NCBI GenBank assembly: GCA_033558025.1
Contig: JAUCEF010000003.1
Location: forward strand, 3,188,001-3,252,000
Reading direction: 5' to 3'
DNA from: Phytophthora sp. 'mugwort'
Lineage: Eukaryota > Oomycota > Peronosporomycetes > Peronosporales > Peronosporaceae
Length of the DNA stretch: 64,000 nt
The notes under the pieces: generated by a model
What the model saw: only the letters and a program-made list of their open reading frames with translations
The model's database searches: none
What the model was told of the DNA's origin: nothing
Program-made: the position numbers and the translations under genes
Part shown: positions 39,339 to 50,102 of the stretch, piece by piece
Layout of the letters: every line of letters begins with the position of its first letter
Position numbering within the stretch: the stretch's first letter is position 1

Positions 39339-39413
39339 TGTCAGCTTTGAACCCACGCGTTCGAAAACATTACGACCTGAACGTAACCCCTTAGACCACT
39401 CGGGCAAACTGAC
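39339..39413 (-). pseudogene. tRNA-Leu(CAG) pseudogene, copy 54 (7-bp T-arm deletion)
   Basis: Same deletion as copy 26. Following spacer: three 10-bp units. Confidence 0.88.
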
Positions 39414-40074
39414 GGGTTACAAACCACGAAAACGACAGACCTCATATTCGCATTTGCAGCGCACGCAACAAGAAAACACACCGCGCATGCACACGCATGC
39501 ACACGCATGCACACGCACGCATATATACGCCGGCAATATGAACACAAACAAACGCAAACACTCACACGGGCCGCCGCAGCTCTCCAAACCGGACATCCAA
39601 TACCACCGCACCCTCGGCTTCCTACAGCTTGCTACTGACCTCCTGTGGCTCTCAATGTTCTTCGACGTGCTGTCAGCAAGTGCGACAGAGTTCGAAATGC
39701 ACGGACACCCTACAGAAATCGCATACAAGACACCACTGAAGTCCCGACGTAACGGACTGGATCGGGTCCGAGCCCGGCCCAATCATTTCGCCGATGCCTC
39801 GCCTAGAAACAATGGATTGTGCCGCCAAGTGTTTGGCAACTCGCCGACTTACCTGCCGACCGTTTATAAGTCGGCGAAGATGAGAGCTCGCAAACCGATC
39901 GACAACGATAGGCCCAGTATCGCTGTCTCGATGTTTGTGGCCTTCATGTCTACGAACCGACGGTGGTGACAGCACAAGGAGCTTGTGGGGACGTCTGGGA
40001 AGCCGTCCGAAAGCGAGAAGAAGCGGTACGCGAGTGATAAGCGCTGCAGCGGTCGTTTGTGCGCAGCAGCAAAA

Positions 40075-40149
40075 TGTCAGCTTTGAACCCACGCGTTCGA
40101 AAACATTACGACCTGAACGTAACCCCTTAGACCACTCGGGCAAACTGAC
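40075..40149 (-). pseudogene. tRNA-Leu(CAG) pseudogene, copy 55 (7-bp T-arm deletion)
   Basis: Same deletion as copy 26. Following spacer: three 10-bp units. Confidence 0.88.
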
Positions 40150-40810
40150 GGGTTACAAACCACGAAAACGACAGACCTCATATTCGCATTTGCAGCGCAC
40201 GCAACAAGAAAACACACCGCGCATGCACACGCATGCACACGCATGCACACGCACGCATATATACGCCGGCAATATGAACACAAACAAACGCAAACACTCA
40301 CACGGGCCGCCGCAGCTCTCCAAACCGGACATCCAATACCACCGCACCCTCGGCTTCCTACAGCTTGCTACTGACCTCCTGTGGCTCTCAATGTTCTTCG
40401 ACGTGCTGTCAGCAAGTGCGACAGAGTTCGAAATGCACGGACACCCTACAGAAATCGCATACAAGACACCACTGAAGTCCCGACGTAACGGACTGGATCG
40501 GGTCCGAGCCCGGCCCAATCATTTCGCCGATGCCTCGCCTAGAAACAATGGATTGTGCCGCCAAGTGTTTGGCAACTCGCCGACTTACCTGCCGACCGTT
40601 TATAAGTCGGCGAAGATGAGAGCTCGCAAACCGATCGACAACGATAGGCCCAGTATCGCTGTCTCGATGTTTGTGGCCTTCATGTCTACGAACCGACGGT
40701 GGTGACAGCACAAGGAGCTTGTGGGGACGTCTGGGAAGCCGTCCGAAAGCGAGAAGAAGCGGTACGCGAGTGATAAGCGCTGCAGCGGTCGTTTGTGCGC
40801 AGCAGCAAAA

Positions 40811-40885
40811 TGTCAGCTTTGAACCCACGCGTTCGAAAACATTACGACCTGAACGTAACCCCTTAGACCACTCGGGCAAACTGAC
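40811..40885 (-). pseudogene. tRNA-Leu(CAG) pseudogene, copy 56 (7-bp T-arm deletion)
   Basis: Same deletion as copy 26; last of the run of eight. Following spacer: one 10-bp unit. Confidence 0.88.
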
Positions 40886-41526
40886 GGGTTACAAACCACG
40901 AAAACGACAGACCTCATATTCGCATTTGCAGCGCACGCAACAAGAAAACACACCGCGCATGCACACGCACGCATATATACGCCGGCAATATGAACACAAA
41001 CAAACGCAAACACTCACACGGGCCGCCGCAGCTCTCCAAACCGGACATCCAATACCACCGCACCCTCGGCTTCCTACAGCTTGCTACTGACCTCCTGTGG
41101 CTCTCAATGTTCTTCGACGTGCTGTCAGCAAGTGCGACAGAGTTCGAAATGCACGGACACCCTACAGAAATCGCATACAAGACACCACTGAAGTCCCGAC
41201 GTAACGGACTGGATCGGGTCCGAGCCCGGCCCAATCATTTCGCCGATGCCTCGCCTAGAAACAATGGATTGTGCCGCCAAGTGTTTGGCAACTCGCCGAC
41301 TTACCTGCCGACCGTTTATAAGTCGGCGAAGATGAGAGCTCGCAAACCGATCGACAACGATAGGCCCAGTATCGCTGTCTCGATGTTTGTGGCCTTCATG
41401 TCTACGAACCGACGGTGGTGACAGCACAAGGAGCTTGTGGGGACGTCTGGGAAGCCGTCCGAAAGCGAGAAGAAGCGGTACGCGAGTGATAAGCGCTGCA
41501 GCGGTCGTTTGTGCGCAGCAGCAAAA

Positions 41527-41608
41527 TGTCAGCTGTGGGATTTGAACCCACGCGTTCGAAAACATTACGACCTGAACGTAACCCCTTAGACCACTCGGGC
41601 AAACTGAC
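41527..41608 (-). tRNA. tRNA-Leu(CAG), array copy 57
   Basis: Same sequence as copy 1 and the rightmost intact copy. Following spacer: one 10-bp unit and the A-to-G change at 41922 shared with the spacer after copy 42. Confidence 0.93.
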
Positions 41609-42249
41609 GGGTTACAAACCACGAAAACGACAGACCTCATATTCGCATTTGCAGCGCACGCAACAAGAAAACACACCGCGCATGCACACGCACGCATATA
41701 TACGCCGGCAATATGAACACAAACAAACGCAAACACTCACACGGGCCGCCGCAGCTCTCCAAACCGGACATCCAATACCACCGCACCCTCGGCTTCCTAC
41801 AGCTTGCTACTGACCTCCTGTGGCTCTCAATGTTCTTCGACGTGCTGTCAGCAAGTGCGACAGAGTTCGAAATGCACGGACACCCTACAGAAATCGCATA
41901 CAAGACACCACTGAAGTCCCGGCGTAACGGACTGGATCGGGTCCGAGCCCGGCCCAATCATTTCGCCGATGCCTCGCCTAGAAACAATGGATTGTGCCGC
42001 CAAGTGTTTGGCAACTCGCCGACTTACCTGCCGACCGTTTATAAGTCGGCGAAGATGAGAGCTCGCAAACCGATCGACAACGATAGGCCCAGTATCGCTG
42101 TCTCGATGTTTGTGGCCTTCATGTCTACGAACCGACGGTGGTGACAGCACAAGGAGCTTGTGGGGACGTCTGGGAAGCCGTCCGAAAGCGAGAAGAAGCG
42201 GTACGCGAGTGATAAGCGCTGCAGCGGTCGTTTGTGCGCAGCAGCAAAA

Positions 42250-42324
42250 TGTCAGCTTTGAACCCACGCGTTCGAAAACATTACGACCTGAACGTAACCC
42301 CTTAGACCACTCGGGCAAACTGAC
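42250..42324 (-). pseudogene. tRNA-Leu(CAG) pseudogene, copy 58 (7-bp T-arm deletion)
   Basis: Same deletion as copy 26. Following spacer: three 10-bp units. Confidence 0.88.
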
Positions 42325-42985
42325 GGGTTACAAACCACGAAAACGACAGACCTCATATTCGCATTTGCAGCGCACGCAACAAGAAAACACACCGCGCATG
42401 CACACGCATGCACACGCATGCACACGCACGCATATATACGCCGGCAATATGAACACAAACAAACGCAAACACTCACACGGGCCGCCGCAGCTCTCCAAAC
42501 CGGACATCCAATACCACCGCACCCTCGGCTTCCTACAGCTTGCTACTGACCTCCTGTGGCTCTCAATGTTCTTCGACGTGCTGTCAGCAAGTGCGACAGA
42601 GTTCGAAATGCACGGACACCCTACAGAAATCGCATACAAGACACCACTGAAGTCCCGACGTAACGGACTGGATCGGGTCCGAGCCCGGCCCAATCATTTC
42701 GCCGATGCCTCGCCTAGAAACAATGGATTGTGCCGCCAAGTGTTTGGCAACTCGCCGACTTACCTGCCGACCGTTTATAAGTCGGCGAAGATGAGAGCTC
42801 GCAAACCGATCGACAACGATAGGCCCAGTATCGCTGTCTCGATGTTTGTGGCCTTCATGTCTACGAACCGACGGTGGTGACAGCACAAGGAGCTTGTGGG
42901 GACGTCTGGGAAGCCGTCCGAAAGCGAGAAGAAGCGGTACGCGAGTGATAAGCGCTGCAGCGGTCGTTTGTGCGCAGCAGCAAAA

Positions 42986-43060
42986 TGTCAGCTTTGAACC
43001 CACGCGTTCGAAAACATTACGACCTGAACGTAACCCCTTAGACCACTCGGGCAAACTGAC
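42986..43060 (-). pseudogene. tRNA-Leu(CAG) pseudogene, copy 59 (7-bp T-arm deletion)
   Basis: Same deletion as copy 26. Following spacer: three 10-bp units. Confidence 0.88.
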
Positions 43061-43721
43061 GGGTTACAAACCACGAAAACGACAGACCTCATATTCGCAT
43101 TTGCAGCGCACGCAACAAGAAAACACACCGCGCATGCACACGCATGCACACGCATGCACACGCACGCATATATACGCCGGCAATATGAACACAAACAAAC
43201 GCAAACACTCACACGGGCCGCCGCAGCTCTCCAAACCGGACATCCAATACCACCGCACCCTCGGCTTCCTACAGCTTGCTACTGACCTCCTGTGGCTCTC
43301 AATGTTCTTCGACGTGCTGTCAGCAAGTGCGACAGAGTTCGAAATGCACGGACACCCTACAGAAATCGCATACAAGACACCACTGAAGTCCCGACGTAAC
43401 GGACTGGATCGGGTCCGAGCCCGGCCCAATCATTTCGCCGATGCCTCGCCTAGAAACAATGGATTGTGCCGCCAAGTGTTTGGCAACTCGCCGACTTACC
43501 TGCCGACCGTTTATAAGTCGGCGAAGATGAGAGCTCGCAAACCGATCGACAACGATAGGCCCAGTATCGCTGTCTCGATGTTTGTGGCCTTCATGTCTAC
43601 GAACCGACGGTGGTGACAGCACAAGGAGCTTGTGGGGACGTCTGGGAAGCCGTCCGAAAGCGAGAAGAAGCGGTACGCGAGTGATAAGCGCTGCAGCGGT
43701 CGTTTGTGCGCAGCAGCAAAA

Positions 43722-43796
43722 TGTCAGCTTTGAACCCACGCGTTCGAAAACATTACGACCTGAACGTAACCCCTTAGACCACTCGGGCAAACTGAC
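43722..43796 (-). pseudogene. tRNA-Leu(CAG) pseudogene, copy 60 (7-bp T-arm deletion)
   Basis: Same deletion as copy 26. Following spacer: three 10-bp units. Confidence 0.88.
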
Positions 43797-44457
43797 GGGT
43801 TACAAACCACGAAAACGACAGACCTCATATTCGCATTTGCAGCGCACGCAACAAGAAAACACACCGCGCATGCACACGCATGCACACGCATGCACACGCA
43901 CGCATATATACGCCGGCAATATGAACACAAACAAACGCAAACACTCACACGGGCCGCCGCAGCTCTCCAAACCGGACATCCAATACCACCGCACCCTCGG
44001 CTTCCTACAGCTTGCTACTGACCTCCTGTGGCTCTCAATGTTCTTCGACGTGCTGTCAGCAAGTGCGACAGAGTTCGAAATGCACGGACACCCTACAGAA
44101 ATCGCATACAAGACACCACTGAAGTCCCGACGTAACGGACTGGATCGGGTCCGAGCCCGGCCCAATCATTTCGCCGATGCCTCGCCTAGAAACAATGGAT
44201 TGTGCCGCCAAGTGTTTGGCAACTCGCCGACTTACCTGCCGACCGTTTATAAGTCGGCGAAGATGAGAGCTCGCAAACCGATCGACAACGATAGGCCCAG
44301 TATCGCTGTCTCGATGTTTGTGGCCTTCATGTCTACGAACCGACGGTGGTGACAGCACAAGGAGCTTGTGGGGACGTCTGGGAAGCCGTCCGAAAGCGAG
44401 AAGAAGCGGTACGCGAGTGATAAGCGCTGCAGCGGTCGTTTGTGCGCAGCAGCAAAA

Positions 44458-44532
44458 TGTCAGCTTTGAACCCACGCGTTCGAAAACATTACGACCTGAA
44501 CGTAACCCCTTAGACCACTCGGGCAAACTGAC
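44458..44532 (-). pseudogene. tRNA-Leu(CAG) pseudogene, copy 61 (7-bp T-arm deletion)
   Basis: Same deletion as copy 26. Following spacer: three 10-bp units and a unique C-to-G change (GGACACGCT, near 44828). Confidence 0.88.
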
Positions 44533-45193
44533 GGGTTACAAACCACGAAAACGACAGACCTCATATTCGCATTTGCAGCGCACGCAACAAGAAAACACAC
44601 CGCGCATGCACACGCATGCACACGCATGCACACGCACGCATATATACGCCGGCAATATGAACACAAACAAACGCAAACACTCACACGGGCCGCCGCAGCT
44701 CTCCAAACCGGACATCCAATACCACCGCACCCTCGGCTTCCTACAGCTTGCTACTGACCTCCTGTGGCTCTCAATGTTCTTCGACGTGCTGTCAGCAAGT
44801 GCGACAGAGTTCGAAATGCACGGACACGCTACAGAAATCGCATACAAGACACCACTGAAGTCCCGACGTAACGGACTGGATCGGGTCCGAGCCCGGCCCA
44901 ATCATTTCGCCGATGCCTCGCCTAGAAACAATGGATTGTGCCGCCAAGTGTTTGGCAACTCGCCGACTTACCTGCCGACCGTTTATAAGTCGGCGAAGAT
45001 GAGAGCTCGCAAACCGATCGACAACGATAGGCCCAGTATCGCTGTCTCGATGTTTGTGGCCTTCATGTCTACGAACCGACGGTGGTGACAGCACAAGGAG
45101 CTTGTGGGGACGTCTGGGAAGCCGTCCGAAAGCGAGAAGAAGCGGTACGCGAGTGATAAGCGCTGCAGCGGTCGTTTGTGCGCAGCAGCAAAA

Positions 45194-45268
45194 TGTCAGC
45201 TTTGAACCCACGCGTTCGAAAACATTACGACCTGAACGTAACCCCTTAGACCACTCGGGCAAACTGAC
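45194..45268 (-). pseudogene. tRNA-Leu(CAG) pseudogene, copy 62 (7-bp T-arm deletion), last in array
   Basis: Same deletion as copy 26. Three 10-bp units and the ATGCACACA variant follow; the next unit breaks up from about 45,716 before reaching another tRNA. Confidence 0.88.
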
Positions 45269-45715
45269 GGGTTACAAACCACGAAAACGACAGACCTCAT
45301 ATTCGCATTTGCAGCGCACGCAACAAGAAAACACACCGCGCATGCACACGCATGCACACGCATGCACACGCACGCATATATACGCCGGCAATATGCACAC
45401 AAACAAACGCAAACACTCACACGGGCCGCCGCAGCTCTCCAAACCGGACATCCAATACCACCGCACCCTCGGCTTCCTACAGCTTGCTACTGACCTCCTG
45501 TGGCTCTCAATGTTCTTCGACGTGCTGTCAGCAAGTGCGACAGAGTTCGAAATGCACGGACACCCTACAGAAATCGCATACAAGACACCACTGAAGTCCC
45601 GACGTAACGGACTGGATCGGGTCCGAGCCTGGCCCAATCATTTCGCCGATGCCTCGCCTAGAAACAATGGATTGTGCCGCCAAGTGTTTGGCAACTCGCC
45701 GACTTACCTACCGAC

Positions 45716-45775
45716 CGCGAGTGGCTTAAGTCGGAGCTCGCTAACCGCGAGCTACACCAGCGATAAATCATAGTA
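45716..45775. repeat. Degenerate right edge of the array
   Basis: After ...CTACCGACCG the sequence leaves the unit consensus but keeps islands of it: AAGTCGG, AGCTCGC, AACCG and CGATA occur in the same order as in the intact unit. A hairpin, AGCTCGC and GCGAGCT around TAACC (45735-45753), has arisen here. Decayed edge units are expected in arrays kept uniform by unequal exchange, because the ends take part least often. Confidence 0.6.
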
Positions 45776-47089
45776 TTGAATCCGGCAGTTTAGTGCCGTA
45801 CCAACGCCGAGGAAGAAAAGGTCCGTAGTTAACATGTGCACGTACGCCGCGAGAGCAAGTCTAGAGAGAATCCCTTTTGAAACGGGGGTCTAAGACCAGG
45901 GATAGCCGAGGCCTAATGCAAATTTGAACCAAATTTGCACTGAAAGACTCACTTGACTATATTTTATTGGATTAGTATTGACACATACTTAAGCCAAGTT
46001 TTAGCGATCTTCCTGCATACGTGGCAGCCTCTGGATAGATTGGCCAGACCACGCTTGCCCTTCGGCCTCTTCACCCCCTCAAAGATCCGGCTGTTGGAAG
46101 TAACAAGCGACGTAAAGGAACCAGGACAACCCCCATACGAGGAACTACTCTGGATCCCGTATTTCTGTTACCGATCCACTAGGTCGACAGCAAGAAGCTC
46201 AAACCAACTGCTCGGTTCCCGTGCGCAGGAATAACCGCGTGATCCACCCTCCCAAGTACGTTCAAGGCTCACCAAGTGTGCATCTCGTTCAACGAGAGAG
46301 CTGTTCCGGCACGCCGACGGGTACACGAGGTGAACAACCCAGCAAATTACACGGTCATCGGAGTAACTCCTCCGTTAATCGTTGTCTGGGTGCAGTGTGT
46401 GTGAGTCGTGATCACTGCTAAACCATAGGGGATCTTCTCCACCACACAATCGACAACAATACACCTGCGTCGTTTTTTTGCTTTTCTTACCGTGAGTTTG
46501 CTTAGAGGCAACGGCAGTGCATAGTCGAGAAGAACTGGTGTGCTGGAAGGGGGGGGCATTGATTATCGTAACGCTGGAATATCCACAGGCGTTCGTCTAC
46601 AAATCTTGCCCCGTAGATCATACGTCGGAGCTTCGGCCCACTTACCGTTCATGGGCTCACTGGCTAAATCCATTAAACAATTGCGATGCGGGTCACTCGC
46701 GGTTGGGTCGGGTTTTATCATTCGGCGCGTCAAGTACGCGTTCGACCGTCCAATGTCGATCATGGCCAGAGCAAGTTCTTGTGCCATCGTTTGTTATGGC
46801 GACCGTCTGCAACGGAAAAATGCCTACGATCTGACCAATCTGTCCACACCTTGCATGTTCTGGTTGTAATTACCTATGCATGTTTGAGCTACAAACTCAG
46901 TCAACGCATTGCAAACTATCTTAGCGACAAGTGATCGTTAATGCGTCGGCGTTTGACACCATGTCGACGACGCCTCCTTCGTACCGGGAGGCGGCAATCA
47001 TACTGTAATCATGGGGATGGCCAGCCGGAGATCGGCTCGAGTGCACTTGGCCGGATCGTATGCTTGCTATTGGATTTGGCGGTGCCCCG
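45776..47089. other. Gene-poor flank right of the array
   Basis: No gene could be recognised. A perfect 10-bp inverted repeat, TGCAAATTTG and its complement around AAC, lies at 45917-45939. A run of eight G lies at 46549-46556. Short open frames on both strands (up to about 109 codons) overlap each other and match no family I know; one stretch near 46,235 (RRNNRVIHPPKY) faintly recalls the linker of a copia-type polyprotein, too weak to call. Confidence 0.5.
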
Positions 47090-47880
47090 TGCCTACAGAC
47101 GTTGAGCTCGAGCGCTTGGAGCAGTTAGACTGAGGTGTAGTAATTGCCCATATTGGCGATGCGTTTGGTCCCGAATAATGACCTCACGGCCTCCAGAAAC
47201 AGGCTGCCAATTTTTCGACGCCTTATCAAATTCATCCCGCAGCGACAACGCTTCTTCACGCCCAGCAACACCATCTAGTCGGTATCCAACGTCACATCTT
47301 TTACAATGCAACTTGTAGTTGGGTACAAACTAAGTAGATGAGTTGTGTAGCAGACAACGTAGATTCTAAAGGGATATTTTACCGTTGGCTTCAATGGGCT
47401 GAATACAATTATGTGCCTCCCTTGCAGGCTACACTGGCTTCATCCAGCGCCACACTCCCCCCGACCTTGACGTATAGGCCGCGGTGCCTTTCAGCAGATT
47501 CAGCAGCGGTGTAATACGGGCAGCAGTGTCTCGCTCCAGTGTGATTGACGATGCGTTAAAACCGATACAGCTTCGCAGCAGTTTGTACCGATTAAGGGGA
47601 CATCACACTATCCAACGAGATTGAGCTGCCGCAAAATATCATATCATCTGGTTGATGGCCCCAATACTTTGTAATGCCAGGTAGAACATGATGCCTAGGT
47701 AAAACCATCAGCTTCGTCAGTGTGAATGGGTTGAAACCTTGATGTCGTAAGTAACAGCGTACGTGTTTGTCTCAATGGCACCAAAAATATGAAGCAAGTA
47801 TGCGATAAAGCAGGAGGTGGCCGAGTGTCCAAACAGATGCCTATATGCATCATCCCTGTTGGGCCGTGGGCGCTGGTAGA
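47090..47880 (-). pseudogene. piggyBac-type (PGBD) transposase relic
   Basis: Conceptual translation across several frameshifts gives the landmarks of a piggyBac DDE transposase in the right order. They are ETNTYA (47756-47773, the N-terminal 'eTNrYA' motif), LGIMFYLALQSIGAI, RYKLLRSCIGFN, LDEASVACKGR (first catalytic Asp, codon 47442-47444), then SPLKPT, and finally MGNYYTSV followed by a stop (about 47,130). The last motif normally reads DNYYTS; here Asp has become Gly, so a catalytic residue is lost. There are in-frame stops and at least four frame changes. An acidic open stretch (DVDDDIDVDDVDD) near 48,320-48,360 on the same strand could be the old N terminus. No terminal repeats or TTAA ends were located. 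A dead, old copy. Confidence 0.75.
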
Positions 47881-48380
47881 GGTCGCCCGGTGCATAAACG
47901 TCTCCCGTTGGTTCAAACCGCAAGTTTTAAATGGCTTCGACCTCTTCCAAATTGATCGGAGGCGAAACACCAAGATCAAATGCTCGTTGTTGTAACGGAC
48001 CAAGTGTTTCGTTACTAGCTTACACGTAGCGACGAGGAAGCGTGCAACGGCGTAGACCAAAACTTGAGTCCAGGGTACATTCAACTCTGTTTTAGTATTA
48101 GGGCCAGGGTGGCTGCCCCGGCCTTATGGGAACCAATCAAATGCATGTCAACGTCTGATCGGCAGATAAGGGAGTCTGGATCACCACTTATCAGCCAGTC
48201 AGCGGTTGACACTTCAGCACCCGCTGACCGGACGCTGCCATTGGCTACTTATGTAATATCTGGCTACTTATGTAACTGAAAGGGGGCCCATTGCAGTAGT
48301 TGTCCACAACTTGTAGGTCGTCAACATCATCGACGTCAATATCGTCGTCGACGTCACCCTTAACCAATTCTTGTCAGTCG

Positions 48381-50102
48381 GGGTTGTCCTTCAATCGGGT
48401 AAATGCTTCGTAACTCCCTATGCCATGTTGGGCACAACCGACGCTGACATGCTTCACAACGTCTGGAACTGGCTATCAAGTCATGAATTTCAAACAGGAG
48501 CATCCTTGCCTCGCATCGACCGTCGGCACAATGGACGATATCCCGATTGGTCGACAGTGTTTGGATTTCATCTACCCCTCTCGCACTTGTCCAAGTACCC
48601 GTGTCGCAGCATCACTACTGCTGCCCTTGTTGCTGACGCCCGACGTTCCAAACCAGGCAACTGGAGAGCTTTATTCAATGAGGCTTGGGGCCACCCATGA
48701 GCTAAGCATGTCTGCCAAGCGCTACTCAATTGTGGGTCTTCTATACGATGTTCCATATTAATACACACATGATAAGCATTCAGAACGCAACCGGAAACAA
48801 GGAAGACCCGCACCTGTCGTGACGCCACAGGCACCACCTCCGACTGGACTGCGTCAACGTCCTCATCCTCATCCTTGTGTGCTCCAGCTTGTCGGCACCA
48901 CAAGCCGGAGCACACAAGGGTGCGTCGCGCTTAGGTTGCTCACGTCCGACACCGAGTCTTGTGCCGCCGCCGCGCATGCTATTTCTCGGCTTTTGTCCCT
49001 GTCGTCGCCGCTCTTACTTGCTGCTGCTGGAAGAACATGGCCAGCAACCCCAGACCAAGTAAACGCCCCACCGGTCGCTGTAGCAGCATATTGGAAGACA
49101 ACAACCCCGCCAAAAAGGAAGTCGACGCCTTCCTGGCCGTCTGGGTCACTTTCTTGGGGAATTACCCGTGTCGAGGATCTAAACTTCGCCTTGGAGGGAA
49201 GGGTTTTCGCCTCCTAGCCTCTGCGCCTCAGCCGTGCCCACGCATCATTGAAGACGGCAACACTACCCAGATAGATTGATCGCAGCAGGAGCCGAACGCG
49301 ACGCCCGTTGCCAATGCGTGGGACTTCCGTCGCCAGCTATTTCCTGCGCTCCCGCGTGCATCCGCTTCGGCATGCTCTCTCGGGAGCAATTTCTATTGTG
49401 TGGCCTGAGAGTGGTGACGTATCAACAAAATTAGTTTGACAGGGGTACGATTTCTACTAAATTGGGTGCTTTGAATACTTGATATCAGTCGGTTTTGACT
49501 TTTGTAACCAATTTACAGGTTCGCGCCGAAATTTTGCACCGGGATTTTGATAATATGCAAAGAAGCAGATCGTTTCGCGCTCATTCCTCTGCCAGACTGC
49601 CGTATAATAGCAACCCCCCGGTACACTTACCTGTTAGTCTTCCACTTCGGGTCAGCACAACCTCGGTTAGCCTGCTCCTTTAACCCTGCTATATTAGCTC
49701 GTCGGATAGCTCGGTCTTGGTGACGTGATCGTGCGGAAACGGGGCCGTCGTGATAAAGTACTAAGGTTTATATTTGTTACCGCATAAATTACGTTGCATT
49801 CATCCAATGAAGGTTAAATTTGTCCTTTTGCCGATGAAAAGAAAATGTTAGCCAATCCGCTGTCCTAGAAAACTAACGTGAACATGTGAAAGCCCCCCTC
49901 CCCGTCTTTCAGTACCGTAAATTCCTTAAAAAACGAATTTTGTGCCATTTTAGGACGAACAGTATCTTGACCTTGCATAATTGTGCATATTTTAGGCAAG
50001 GGGCTCACAGTTCGCCTTCCTGCCACCTTCACGCCGCATACCCCAAAGTACATTGATGAAAAATACTAGGAAACAAAAGTTTCAGAGTAATAAAAAACGA
50101 TG
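48381..50102. other. Intergenic region with one strong hairpin
   Basis: No recognisable gene. Open frames up to 132 codons at 48,371-49,279 overlap on both strands and match nothing I know. Ser- and Pro-rich coding potential around 49,037-49,279 (start MASNPRPSKRP) is weak. The hairpin at 48873-48919 is listed separately. The AT-rich stretch 49,700-50,100 leads into the 3' side of the kinase gene. Confidence 0.45.
48873..48919. repeat. 20-bp hairpin with one mismatch
   Basis: CCTTGTGTGCTCC (48873-48885) pairs perfectly with GGAGCACACAAGG (48907-48919). After one mismatch, GCTTGT (48887-48892) pairs with ACAAGC (48900-48905), leaving the 7-nt loop CGGCACC. It may be a structured RNA, a transposon end or a cruciform; no gene is attached. 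Confidence 0.8.

Larger units (their letters stand above)
1..45775. repeat. Tandem array of tRNA-Leu(CAG)-bearing units (62 tRNA positions)
   Basis: The same unit repeats head to tail without interruption. Distances between successive tRNA 5' ends are 704, 716, 723-725, 732-733, 735-736 or 742-743 bp. All are explained as 723 bp plus 10 bp per extra CGCATGCACA unit, minus 1 for a 1-bp run change, minus 7 or 19 for tRNA deletions. Units are nearly identical; only a handful of single-base differences were seen. The array runs off the left edge of the window, so its true size is unknown. The last unit is recognisable to about 45,715 and in degraded form to about 45,775. The pattern is what unequal crossing-over and gene conversion produce. 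As with any such array, the assembled copy number may be wrong. Confidence 0.97.

Noticed and set aside
1..45775. CRISPR array
   Set aside because: The repeats are 0.7 kb with near-identical spacers; there are no short direct repeats separated by unique spacers and no cas genes.
1..45775. 5S rRNA or snRNA genes in the unit spacer
   Set aside because: No stretch resembled 5S internal control regions or known snRNA motifs; the only RNA gene visible is the tRNA.
46200..46420. Copia-type polyprotein linker (RRNNRVIHPPKY)
   Set aside because: The match is short and there is no integrase, reverse transcriptase or LTR nearby.
48759..49279. A possible gene starting MASNPRPSKRP (49,037)
   Set aside because: Overlapping frames on both strands, no domain, no splice support; kept only as a remark in the intergenic entry.
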